Below are positions 1 to 5,662 of a stretch of DNA of 9,979 nucleotides, piece by piece. The notes beneath the pieces were generated by a model. The model had not been told where the DNA came from. It did no database searches and saw only the letters and a list, made by a program, of their open reading frames with translations. The translations under genes were made by a program, and so were the position numbers. The stretch is from Chloroflexota bacterium (GTDB lineage: Bacteria; Chloroflexota; Dormibacteria; Dormibacterales; Dormibacteraceae). Positions within the stretch are counted from its first letter, which is position 1. The number at the start of each line of letters is the position of its first letter. The stretch spans positions 1-9,979 of the forward strand of contig VBJR01000386.1 in the NCBI GenBank assembly GCA_005880175.1, given 5' to 3'.

Positions 1-769
1 TGGCCAGCGCCCGCCAGCCGCGAGCCCGGCGCTGGGCTCGGGTGTACCGCTCGCCGCCGGCCCCGCGCAGGGCGCCCGCCTCGCGCTCGAGCTGCTTGGC
101 CTCCAGTCGCACGGCCGCCGCGGCCTGCCCGGCCCACGAGGTCCAGTCCTCGTCCTCGGGCTGGTCGGTCAGCCGCGGGCCCGCCAGCCGCAGGCGCTGG
201 AGGTGCTGCTCGGTGAGCCGCACGCAGACCGCATCCAGCAGCTGCGCCTCCAGCGCGTCGGCCTCGTCGAGGACCAGCAGGCGCTCCTCGTCACTGAAGC
301 CGCCCGCGGTGTTGGCCTCGGCCAGGAAGTAGGCCGTGTTGAGGACCGCGAACGGCGCCTCGACCGCCTTCTGCTTCTGGACGCGGTAGGGGCAGCCCTC
401 GCGCGACTCGCACCAGCTGCAGCCGCGCCCCTCGCGCCAGTCGCAGTCGTCGCAGGTGACGGCGGGGAAGGGCCCGTTCGAGGTCGCGTAGTTGGCGCGG
501 CCGCGAAGCTCGACGGCGTCGGGGAAGTCGCGGCAGAACTGCGCCTGGAGCTGCTTGGTGGTGCTGCAGTAGGTCGCCTGCATGCCCAGCACGGCGCCCG
601 CCGCCCGGGCGATCAGCGACTTGCCGCTGCCGGTCGGCGCCTGCACCATGACCACACGCGCCTCCGAGGCGGCGATCCGCTCCAGAGCAGCGATTTGCGC
701 CGGCCGGAAGGCATCGAAGCCCTCGATGCCGAGCGCGGCCGGAGTGCGGGGGATCGAAGCCTCGATCAT
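1..769 (-). CDS. Rad3/XPD/DinG-like superfamily 2 DNA helicase, N-terminal part (runs off window)
   Basis: Likely an ATP-dependent DNA helicase of a phage replication or recombination module. The 256 visible residues start at the ATG at 769, which overlaps the stop of the upstream nuclease gene as ATGA. Visible motifs: FRPAQ at about 21-25 (Q-motif-like), the Walker A loop APTGSGKS at 44-51, and Walker B/DEAD in LLVLDEAD at 164-171. Between them lies a cysteine cluster (C106, C109, C117, C120, C126). It sits where Rad3/XPD/DinG helicases carry an Fe-S cluster between motifs I and II, so Fe-S binding is likely but inferred. The second RecA-like domain lies beyond position 1, so the protein is cut by the window edge, not necessarily truncated in the genome. 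The neighbouring nuclease and ssDNA-binding genes fit a helicase/exonuclease partnership. Helicase class is secure; a plain DEAD-box type is less likely because of the cysteines. Confidence 0.88.
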   Translation of the reverse strand, partial: MIEASIPRTPAALGIEGFDAFRPAQIAALERIAASEARVVMVQAPTGSGKSLIARAAGAVLGMQATYCSTTKQLQAQFCRDFPDAVELRGRANYATSNGPFPAVTCDDCDWREGRGCSWCESREGCPYRVQKQKAVEAPFAVLNTAYFLAEANTAGGFSDEERLLVLDEADALEAQLLDAVCVRLTEQHLQRLRLAGPRLTDQPEDEDWTSWAGQAAAAVRLEAKQLEREAGALRGAGGERYTRAQRRARGWRALA

Positions 770-1677
770 CCGGCGTCCGCCTCCAGCTCGACGGAGTCCA
801 GGAGCTGCGCCAGATCCTTGCGCTCACGCCACTGGCGCACCGCGCCGCAGAGCTGGGCCATCTCCCAGCCGGCCGCGATGTCGACCAGGTACAGCGTGCA
901 GCGCCCCTCGCCCGCCGGCAGGTGGACGACCAGCGCCTGCTCGCGGTTCACCTCCAGCATCGGGTGGTGCTCGCGCGTGAGCGGGTCGTAGATGGTGTCG
1001 GCGTGCGCGTAGAGCGCGAGCTGGATCGCGATCTCGTTCAACGAGTACTTCAGGTCGGCGGTCGTCTTGAGGTCCCCGATCAGGGGCAGCCGCCTGCCGT
1101 CGCGGCCGTGCTTGAAGCGGACGACCCGGTCCATGGTTCCGGCCACGCCGAGCTCGCGGACCACGCAGATCCGCTCGATGTAGTTCCGCGACACCTCGAC
1201 CGGCGCCATCGCCCTGCGGTAGGCGGCGATGTCGCGGTCGTAGGGTGGTGGGATCTCGGGCAGCGGCCGGCCCACGTCGATCGACTCGGTGAACGCGTGC
1301 AGCGCCGTGCCCAGGTTGGCGCGGGCGCCGGCCTTGGCGTGCTCCCGCGCCTTGTCGATGAGCCGGTCCAGCTCGGCCTTGCCCGTGCTGGACTCGGGGT
1401 CCGCCACGGCCGCGACACGGAGCATGAGGTCCGGTCGCTGGGCGAACCCGAGCGCCACCATGCGCTTCTCCCAGCCATGCAGCGCGAAGAGGTCAGAGAC
1501 CGTCTTCGCCCACGTGGTGGCGCGGATCCAGCTCCGCTCCTCGCCGGTCACCGGGTCCGTGATGCGATACCGCCCGTAGCGGCCGCGCTCCGGCTCCGGG
1601 CGGGCGGGAGGAGGCGCCAGGCCAGGCCCGTCCACCGCGACGACTCCGGAAGCCTGACGCGACGCGCTATGCGCCAT
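766..1677 (-). CDS. PD-(D/E)XK nuclease (Cas4/RecB-like phage exonuclease)
   Basis: Predicted DNA exonuclease of 303 residues. The start is the ATG at 1677, which shares its A with the stop of the HNH gene (TGATG). The frame is open about 90 codons further upstream, but that part only shadows the HNH gene. Catalytic signature in order: GTALHAFTE with H127 (the GxxxH motif), AGTMDRVV with D183, GDLKTT with D202 and K204 (the D-x-K core), and IQLALYA with Q219 and Y223 (QxxxY). This is the RecB/Cas4 arrangement. The four cysteines of Fe-S Cas4 proteins are not visible; C171 is isolated, so a cluster-free phage exonuclease is more likely. The first 35 residues are Pro/Ala/Gly-rich and probably disordered. 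The stop overlaps the helicase start. The likely role is end resection in phage recombination or replication, inferred from family and context. Confidence 0.87.
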   Translation of the reverse strand: MAHSASRQASGVVAVDGPGLAPPPARPEPERGRYGRYRITDPVTGEERSWIRATTWAKTVSDLFALHGWEKRMVALGFAQRPDLMLRVAAVADPESSTGKAELDRLIDKAREHAKAGARANLGTALHAFTESIDVGRPLPEIPPPYDRDIAAYRRAMAPVEVSRNYIERICVVRELGVAGTMDRVVRFKHGRDGRRLPLIGDLKTTADLKYSLNEIAIQLALYAHADTIYDPLTREHHPMLEVNREQALVVHLPAGEGRCTLYLVDIAAGWEMAQLCGAVRQWRERKDLAQLLDSVELEADAG

Positions 1678-2147
1678 CAGGCGGCCTGTCGCTGCGAGGC
1701 TGTCGCCATGCGCTTCAGTTCCACCCACCGCCGCCTCGTCTCGCGACCCTTCTCGCTCCGCCGATATCGCGCCTGCCACTCCCTGTTGCACGTCAAGCAG
1801 AGGCGCACTCGATAGCCCTTGCGGCTCGTGTAGTGGCCGGTGTTCTCCGGAGTGAACTCGTGCCCATGCGGGCAATGCGGCGGCCATTGCTGCCGACGGC
1901 CGTTCTCTGCCTGACCACAGGGATCGAGGTGCGACGGGTTGACACACGACGAGTTGCGGCAGAGATGGTCGAGCGCTGGCGGGTGGTAGCCGTTGGTGAG
2001 AATGAAGGCGGCACGGTGTGCGAGTTGAACTCGCACACCGTCGATCCGCATCCGGACCCGGCCGTAGCCGAGTCGGTCCTTCGTGCCGGTCCAGATCCAG
2101 CAGGTGTCGGTCTTCTCGACCCTTGCCCAGAACTGGTCTGGCTTCAA
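1677..2147 (-). CDS. HNH endonuclease with a second C-terminal zinc site
   Basis: A 156-residue HNH-family DNA endonuclease, probably a phage nicking/homing-type enzyme. The start is a TTG at 2147, overlapping the stop of the ssDNA-binding gene (TTGA). A strong GGAGGTG ribosome site 5 bases upstream supports this rare start. Visible motifs: CWIWTG at 16-21, AHR at 43-45, LDHLCRN at 59-65, then C68, N70, P71 and H73, which matches the HNH_3-type core with a structural zinc held by C63/C68. A second candidate zinc site follows: C92-P-H-G-H96 paired with C117-L-T-C120. The C-terminus is Arg/Lys-rich and could bind DNA. The gene sits between the ssDNA-binding gene and the exonuclease gene as a coupled cistron, so it may be a homing insertion or an integral part of the operon. 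A perfect inverted repeat lies inside it (2013-2041). Confidence 0.88.
   Translation of the reverse strand: MKPDQFWARVEKTDTCWIWTGTKDRLGYGRVRMRIDGVRVQLAHRAAFILTNGYHPPALDHLCRNSSCVNPSHLDPCGQAENGRRQQWPPHCPHGHEFTPENTGHYTSRKGYRVRLCLTCNREWQARYRRSEKGRETRRRWVELKRMATASQRQAA
2013..2041. repeat. Perfect 14-bp inverted repeat with 1-base centre, inside the HNH gene
   Basis: The left arm runs from 2013 to 2026 and the right arm from 2028 to 2041, with a single G at 2027. All 14 pairs match (core arm CGGTGTGCGAGTT). It codes for part of D36-R45 of the HNH protein. With almost no loop it is a near-perfect dyad, so it is more likely a protein-binding or cruciform site than an RNA hairpin. No function is known. 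Confidence 0.8.
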
Positions 2148-2656
2148 AAGGGCACCTCCGACTTGTGGTTGACGTTGCCGCTGGCCGCGCTCGCCGGCAC
2201 CGTCTCCCGGACTGCGTCCGGCACTGCGGTCGCCTCGCGCTCGGGCGCCCGGTACTTGGCCTCGTAGACCTTGGGCGGGTTGAAGCCGCGCCGAGCCGCC
2301 TTGCCGTCGGCGACGTACTTGACGAGCAGCTTGCCGCCCACCTCCAGGCCGGGGGCGCTGGCCGCGCGCACCGCCTGGGCGACCGCGCGCTGCATGTTGC
2401 CGCGGATGTAGACCGCCCGCTCGCCCGAGTCCTCGGCGTCCTCGGGGTCGCGCTGGTCGGTCTGCAGGACCACCCGCAGCTGCATCATCGGGTTGCCGTC
2501 CGACCAGACCTTCAGCTCACTGGTCTCGAAGTCGCGCTGCTGCTGGACCTCGGGCTGGCGGGCGATGTAGCCGACGACCTCGTCGCCGACCTTGTCGAAC
2601 TTGGCCGAGCGGATGCCGGCCGACAGCAGCCACTCGTTGGGATCGACGTCGGGCAC
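2144..2656 (-). CDS. Phage-type single-stranded DNA-binding protein (SSB-like)
   Basis: Probable ssDNA-binding protein of actinophage/prophage type, 170 residues from the GTG at 2656. I chose this start because AGGAGG lies exactly 7 bases upstream and because, as I recall, relatives begin close to the DPNEWLLSAG segment. An ATG at 2704 in the same frame also has AGGAGG (8-base spacer) and would add MAVAAIPVHLF-type residues, giving 186 aa; a GTG at 2710 is worse spaced. Features: a beta-rich N-terminal half (SAKF, EVVGYIARQPEV, NPMMQLRVVLQTD), a conserved-looking GLEVGGKLLVKYVADG segment at about 103-118, a disordered Ala/Pro linker, and the C-terminal SEVPF. That tail resembles the acidic DDIPF tip by which SSBs recruit partner proteins. 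The helicase and nuclease downstream support an ssDNA-coating role. Function is inferred from the tail, the context and remembered relatives. Confidence 0.72.
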   Translation of the reverse strand: MPDVDPNEWLLSAGIRSAKFDKVGDEVVGYIARQPEVQQQRDFETSELKVWSDGNPMMQLRVVLQTDQRDPEDAEDSGERAVYIRGNMQRAVAQAVRAASAPGLEVGGKLLVKYVADGKAARRGFNPPKVYEAKYRAPEREATAVPDAVRETVPASAASGNVNHKSEVPF

Positions 2657-2721
2657 CTGATTGCCTCCTGTGAACAGATGGACGGGGATTGCCGCGACAG
2701 CCATGGGCACGACCTCCTGTC

Positions 2722-3093
2722 TCAGTTGCTCGGGCCGCCCACCGCAGGCTCGGGCGGGACCACGCCGGCCCCGCCCTCACCTTTGGTGGAGGGCGGAAGC
2801 GTTGATGTCGATGGGATGCGCGCGGCGCCGGCCGCTCCAGGACCCGCGACCCCGGATGCGTCAGTGGTGGGAAGCGGGTGTGAGCCGTGCTGCGATGGAG
2901 TCACGGGCCCTGGAGCGGGGAACGGGTCGCGCCGGACGTCGATGCACAGCGCCCCCAGCAGGCCGCACGCCCGCTGCAGCGCCCGCAGCTCGCCGGGCAG
3001 GAAGTCACGGAGGATGCGTGCGGCGTCGTCCAGGTCGTCGGCGAGGACCGCGTGCAGCGCCTGCGCCTCGGCAGTCATCCTGTCGTGGCTCAC
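2722..3093 (-). CDS. Hypothetical phage protein with helical N-terminus and Pro/Gly-rich tail
   Basis: Unrecognised 123-residue protein. It starts at GTG 3093, overlapping the stop of the ParB/HTH-like gene (GTGA), with GGAGG just upstream; an ATG five codons in (MTAEAQ) is the alternative. Residues 1-55 look helical and acidic/hydrophobic (ALHAVLADDLDDAARILRDF, then ELRALQRACGLLGALC). From about residue 56 to the end the sequence is Pro/Gly/Ser/Thr-rich and probably disordered (PFPAPGPVTP, STLPPSTKGEGG). Third codon positions stay G/C-rich, and the stop falls 17 bases before the first possible start of the ssDNA-binding gene, with an AGGAGG between. Position in the operon suggests an accessory role in DNA handling, but no motif shows this. 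Confidence 0.65.
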   Translation of the reverse strand: MSHDRMTAEAQALHAVLADDLDDAARILRDFLPGELRALQRACGLLGALCIDVRRDPFPAPGPVTPSQHGSHPLPTTDASGVAGPGAAGAARIPSTSTLPPSTKGEGGAGVVPPEPAVGGPSN

Positions 3094-3851
3094 TTTCCCT
3101 CCCTGATCGAGTCGTAGCTGCTCAGCGCCTTGCGCAGCTCGGAGAGCCAGGCGCCGAGCTTCTCGACGGCGGCATCGAGCTGCCGCCGCTCGCGGCCATC
3201 CAGCGCGCCGGCCACCATCCAGGCGTCGTACCTCGGCAGATCGGTGGCATGGAGGACGTCGCGGTAGATCTCGCGCGAGCGGGCGCGGACCTCCTCGGCC
3301 GTCGGGTAGCCAGGTCGGGCGCGCCGTTCCTCGGCCTCCGAGGCGGCCGCGGCGACGCGCAGCAGGCCCGCGATCGTGACCTCGGCGTCGTTGCCCCGCG
3401 CCTCCTCCGCGTACGCCTGCCGGACGTCGGCCGGCACACCGGCGAGGCGCTGCCAGCGGCTCGACTCGGACTTCGTGACCCCGAGGGCGGGCAAAGTCGC
3501 GTCGTGCGACTTTGCCCGGTCGCCGCCTCGCCGCTCTCGCTCGCCGCGCTCGGCCATCTCGCGGAGCAGCTCGCCGGCGCGGGCCTGCGCCTCGATGCGG
3601 AGCACGGCAGCTTCGCGGACGATCTCGTTGGCCGCCCGCGCCACGTCGGGAGCGGCGCCGCGCACGCCGGCCAGCTTGGCCGCGCGCTCCGCCGCGCTGG
3701 CGACCGCAGCCGCCAGGTGGATCACCGGCAGCACGTCCGGGAGCGTCTTCGCGGCCGCCAACTCCTGCTGACCAGCCGCGAGCACCGGCTGGAGCTCGGC
3801 GGACGAACGCGCCGTGGGCGCCAGCTTGGCGGTGGTGGCGTCCTTGCTCAC
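3090..3851 (-). CDS. Helical DNA-binding-like protein with ParB/HTH-type motif
   Basis: A 253-residue, Ala/Glu/Arg-rich, largely helical protein from GTG 3851. The start overlaps the end of a possible small upstream frame (GTGA). Residues 20-105 form long amphipathic helices (AAERAAKLAG, RAANEIVREAAVLRIEAQAR), compatible with coiled coil. A charged linker (ERGERERRGGDRAKSHD, 101-117) leads to LPALGVTKSESSRWQRLAGV at 120-139. That is a helix-turn-helix-like segment of a kind seen in phage and ParB-related proteins (as in GVTKxQSSRWQ). Residues 185-245 are again helical. The ParB nuclease/CTPase motifs were not seen, so I do not call it a partition protein; a phage DNA-binding or replication accessory protein is more likely. 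A 13-bp hairpin (3488-3518) codes for the linker. It is coupled to the 123-aa gene downstream. Confidence 0.65.
   Translation of the reverse strand: MSKDATTAKLAPTARSSAELQPVLAAGQQELAAAKTLPDVLPVIHLAAAVASAAERAAKLAGVRGAAPDVARAANEIVREAAVLRIEAQARAGELLREMAERGERERRGGDRAKSHDATLPALGVTKSESSRWQRLAGVPADVRQAYAEEARGNDAEVTIAGLLRVAAAASEAEERRARPGYPTAEEVRARSREIYRDVLHATDLPRYDAWMVAGALDGRERRQLDAAVEKLGAWLSELRKALSSYDSIREGK
3488..3518. repeat. Perfect 13-bp hairpin with 5-base loop in the linker of the HTH-like gene
   Basis: The arm CGGGCAAAGTCGC (3488-3500) pairs exactly with GCGACTTTGCCCG (3506-3518) around GTCGT. It codes for residues 112-122, which join the N-terminal helices to the HTH-like motif. The stem would be very stable in RNA. 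No T-run follows on either strand, so it is not a canonical terminator. It could be a small palindromic element tolerated in a linker, a protein site or an mRNA structure. Confidence 0.8.
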
Positions 3852-3943
3852 GGCCGGCGACTCCGGTCGCCCGCGTTGATGGCCGCCATGCGCGGGAAGC
3901 CCCCCTCGCCGTCCAGCGGTCCAACTCCCCGAAGCCCGATCAT
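3848..3943 (-). CDS. Possible small ORF or frameshifted continuation of the 55-aa gene
   Basis: The only in-frame ATG gives 31 residues (MIGLRGVGPLDGEG...GDRSRRP). The stop overlaps the GTG of the HTH-like gene (GTGA), as at the other operon junctions. The frame stays open well upstream of this ATG and reads AELRKLAEEIRSLSL, a believable amphipathic helix, but has no ATG, GTG or TTG there; a CTG at 3982 would give 44 residues. There is no ribosome site close to the ATG. The likeliest reading is that this is the C-terminus of the preceding 55-aa gene, separated from it by one extra base near the GGCGGCGGCC run at about 3984-4000. Confidence 0.3.
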   Translation of the reverse strand: MIGLRGVGPLDGEGGFPRMAAINAGDRSRRP

Positions 3944-3965
3944 TAGGCTCAGGCTGCGGATCTCC

Positions 3966-4133
3966 TCAGCCAGCTTGCGCAGCTCGGCCGCCGCCGAGCA
4001 CGCGCCACGCCTCGTCGTAGCCCTCGACGAGCGACGTGAAGCTGGGGAACTCCCTGATCTCGCCCGTGTCCGGGTTCGTGATCCGGAACACCGGCCGGCC
4101 CATCACTGTCGCCACGCGGTAAGACCAGGTCAC
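3966..4133 (-). CDS. Small hypothetical protein (55 aa)
   Basis: Unrecognised protein starting at GTG 4133, which overlaps the stop of the SWIM gene (GTGA); GAGGGG lies 8 bases upstream. The sequence RVATVMGRPVFRITNPDTGE followed by IREFPSFTSLVEGYDEAWRVL looks like a compact beta-hairpin plus helix, with no cysteines or membrane segment. It ends abruptly as GGGRAAQAG, while a coding-like frame (AELRKLAEEIRSL) continues in the +1 frame. A frame-corrected product of about 100 residues, ending at 3848, is therefore plausible. Function unknown; it sits between small zinc-finger genes and the DNA-processing genes. Confidence 0.55.
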   Translation of the reverse strand: MTWSYRVATVMGRPVFRITNPDTGEIREFPSFTSLVEGYDEAWRVLGGGRAAQAG

Positions 4134-4399
4134 GCCGGCAACCCCTCGCGCAGCAGGCGCTTGAGGGCGCGGATCGCGTGCCAGCATGGGCGCCCGTAGC
4201 GACCGGCCGTGCACGTGCAGCTCGTCTCGCCGCCGGGGGTGACCAGCACGCGGTAGGCGGTCAGCCCGTCGCGGCTGAAGACCCGGAAGCAGCCGGGCCC
4301 CACCCGCCACGCCCGCCGACAACGGAGCATGTCCGCTGCCGGGGTGCGGCGGTCGAAGGCGCGGGTGTGCGGGCGGCGGGCGGCGGCGGGGCGGCTCAC
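4130..4399 (-). CDS. SWIM zinc-finger protein (89 aa)
   Basis: Small protein with one SWIM-type zinc finger. It starts at GTG 4399, overlapping the previous stop (GTGA), with GGAGG 7 bases upstream. The signature is C61-T-C63 followed by TAGRYGRPC72-W-H74, i.e. CxCx8CxH, then a basic helix AIRALKRLLREG. Upstream, RVFSRDGLTAYRVLVTPGGE supplies the beta strands that normally precede a SWIM finger. The first 30 residues are Arg-rich. SWIM fingers mediate DNA or protein contacts in many chromatin, recombination and transposase proteins. Stand-alone forms like this occur in actinobacterial and phage genomes; the partner here is unknown, and a DNA-binding accessory role in this operon is inferred. 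Confidence 0.75.
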   Translation of the reverse strand: MSRPAAARRPHTRAFDRRTPAADMLRCRRAWRVGPGCFRVFSRDGLTAYRVLVTPGGETSCTCTAGRYGRPCWHAIRALKRLLREGLPA

Positions 4400-4668
4400 C
4401 GCGCCGCCTCCGACGCGGTGCCGGACAGCGGCACGACCTCGAAGCGAACCGGCTCCCGCGCCTCCGAGTCGAGGACGCCGACCAGGACGCGATAGACCTC
4501 GCGGCCCCAGTCCTCGCGCGCCCGCAGCGCACGCTGGATCACCTCGTCTCGGTTCTCGCCGACGAACGCCGAGTAGTCGCCGTACTCACGGCGGGAGCGG
4601 AAGCCGTCCGACGGGCGATCCACGACCGCCACGTACAGGACAGCGCCCTGCGGCGTCTGGTTCTCCAC
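4396..4668 (-). CDS. Hypothetical protein (90 aa)
   Basis: Unrecognised soluble protein from GTG 4668, whose start directly abuts the TAG of the preceding zinc-ribbon gene; GGAGG lies 8 bases before it. It is rich in charged residues, with a pattern of strand (AVLYVAVVDRPSDG), helix (ENRDEVIQRALRAREDWG) and strands (REVYRVLVGVLDSE, REPVRFEVVPLSG). This suggests a small alpha/beta fold. No cysteine or membrane segment is present. It is coupled at its end to the SWIM gene by a GTGA overlap. Coding status is supported by G/C-rich third positions and by operon packing. Function unknown. Confidence 0.65.
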   Translation of the reverse strand: MENQTPQGAVLYVAVVDRPSDGFRSRREYGDYSAFVGENRDEVIQRALRAREDWGREVYRVLVGVLDSEAREPVRFEVVPLSGTASEAAR

Positions 4669-4842
4669 CTACGCCACCTCCCGGCTCAGCCAGGCCGGCA
4701 GCGCTTCGGCCGCCTGCAGCGCCTCGTCGCACTCGGTGCACACGCCGAGGCGGTGCTCGGGGTCGGTGTCGAACGCGAGCTTGTCGGCGGCCAGCACCTG
4801 CTCGCACTCGACGCAAACGAAAGTCTCGCCGGTGAACTGCAT
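4669..4842 (-). CDS. Small zinc-ribbon protein (57 aa), first gene of the operon
   Basis: Starts at ATG 4842 with GGGAGG 7 bases upstream. The frame is open 13 codons further, but that start has no such site. Two CxxC knuckles are visible, C10-V-E-C13 and C35-T-E-C38, so it should bind one zinc as a small zinc ribbon. The C-terminal ALQAAEALPAWLSREV is helical. Such tiny ribbons are common in phage early operons, but their partners are usually unknown. The gene sits immediately after the divergent intergenic region and is therefore the likely first cistron of the minus-strand operon. Confidence 0.65.
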   Translation of the reverse strand: MQFTGETFVCVECEQVLAADKLAFDTDPEHRLGVCTECDEALQAAEALPAWLSREVA

Positions 4843-4954
4843 CTCGGAACCTCCCACAAAGGGTTCTTCCGGCTGCAGCACCTTGTGTACCCATCGCAGC
4901 CAAACTTTCTGAACGCGACGGCCAGGTGACGCTGGTCAGCGACTACGGCAACCG
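4843..4954. promoter_or_regulatory. Divergent intergenic region, probable promoter/operator zone
   Basis: This 112-base gap separates the first gene of the minus-strand operon from the broken HTH regulator gene on the plus strand. It is visibly less GC-rich than its surroundings (for example the stretch around 4856-4915). The placement fits a regulator controlling a divergent early operon. I could not identify convincing -35/-10 pairs or a clear operator dyad, so the promoter role rests on position only. Confidence 0.35.
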
Positions 4955-5162
4955 ATGCCCCGGAGCACTCCGGTGGACGACGTCGCCGAGCGGGTGGGCG
5001 GGATCGGCGGACCCTGTTCCGATGGATCGCCGACGGACTCCTCACCTCATATGAGAAGCGGGGCGACCGACACCCCCCATCGACCTCGCCGAGCTCCCCG
5101 AAGCCATGCGCCGGGCCGGCCGGCCGGGGCCCAAGCCGCGGGGGAGTGGGGACGAGGAGTAG
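4955..5162 (+). pseudogene. Helix-turn-helix regulator/excisionase-like gene, broken by two single-base losses
   Basis: Three frames in succession give one convincing small HTH protein. Frame 1 starts at ATG 4955: MPRSTPVDDVAERVG. Frame 2, from about 5005, reads RRTLFRWIADGLLTSYEKRG and then DR. Frame 3, from 5079, reads IDLAELPEAMRRAGRPGP and ends at TAG 5160-5162. The DDVAERVG..RRTLFRWIADGLL pattern is that of HTH_17/MerR-type excisionase-like domains, in which a recognition helix follows a VS-R turn. The first junction (about 4997-5004) is one base short. The second lies at a run of six C (5073-5078) and is also one base short. The divergent position next to a phage-like operon suggests a Cro/Xis/repressor-like role. 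It may be decayed, or the breaks may be sequence errors. Confidence 0.6.
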
Positions 5163-5241
5163 GCCCTCAGCGCGGCGACGTCAGCGCGGACCTCGACCGG
5201 CAATGACCATGACGTCAAACCTCCGGTACCAATCCGGTCTA

Positions 5242-5614
5242 TCACGCCCCCCGCCGCCGCGCCCACCGCACGATCACGGCCAGCCCCGGCACCGCGCCCG
5301 CCACCGACAGCACGCTGCCGCCAGCGCAGCCCCGCCATGTTCGCCAGCACCTCGCCCACGAAGCGCTCGCGGTCGCGCGCCGGCAGCAGCAGGGCGAGGA
5401 GGCCGAGCAGGCGGGCGGCCACGCCGGCCCCGGGCTCGGTGCTGTGGGACCGCGCAGATCGCGTGAGCCACACCGCGAGGAGCGCGATCGGCGGCCCGCT
5501 GAGCTGGACGACGTTCGCCACGTTGCTCACCCATGGCGGCCACGCGCCGTTCAGGAACGCGGCGACGTGGGGCCAGCCGCGCGCCAGGACCAAAGCGGCA
5601 CTCAGCCGCACCAC
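5242..5614 (-). pseudogene. Small membrane protein downstream of the TIR gene, C-terminus in a shifted frame
   Basis: Read from GTG 5614, the frame gives about 100 convincing residues with hydrophobic stretches (NVVQLSGPPIALLAVWL at about 34-50; ARLLGLLALLL at about 67-77), followed by LLPARDRERFVGEVLANMAG. The LLPxxxRERFxxEvlA pattern resembles a family of small actinobacterial membrane proteins I know only as unnamed. After about 5315-5335 the same frame degenerates into a Gly/Arg-rich extension running to 5042 across the HTH gene. Another frame continues sensibly as SVLSVAGAVPGLAVIVRWAR and ends at TGA 5242-5244. One base change would restore a protein of roughly 120 residues. It lies 48 bp behind the TIR gene on the same strand, so it may be its partner. 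Its own ribosome site is weak. Confidence 0.5.
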
Positions 5615-5662
5615 GGCATGGCGAGCCTGAGTCGAGGTGGCACTGCGCCTGGTAGGGCCGGG

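Noticed and set aside
203..991. Plus-strand ORF of 262 codons over the helicase and nuclease genes
   Set aside because: It is antisense to Walker A/B and PD-(D/E)XK motifs and has no recognisable motif of its own.
1678..1947. 90-codon N-terminal extension of the nuclease
   Set aside because: It overlaps the HNH gene in another frame, and the TGATG junction gives a natural start at 1677.
3488..3518. Hairpin as a rho-independent terminator
   Set aside because: It lies inside a coding sequence and has no T-run on either strand.
2661..4199. Long plus-strand ORF of 512 codons
   Set aside because: It runs antisense to a chain of overlapping minus-strand genes with motifs and ribosome sites. Its translation is Arg/Pro/Ala-rich with no domain, as expected of a GC-rich shadow.
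5042..5241. C-terminal extension of the small membrane protein to 5042
   Set aside because: Gly/Arg/Ser-rich nonsense that overlaps the HTH gene; another frame gives a sensible hydrophobic end at 5242.
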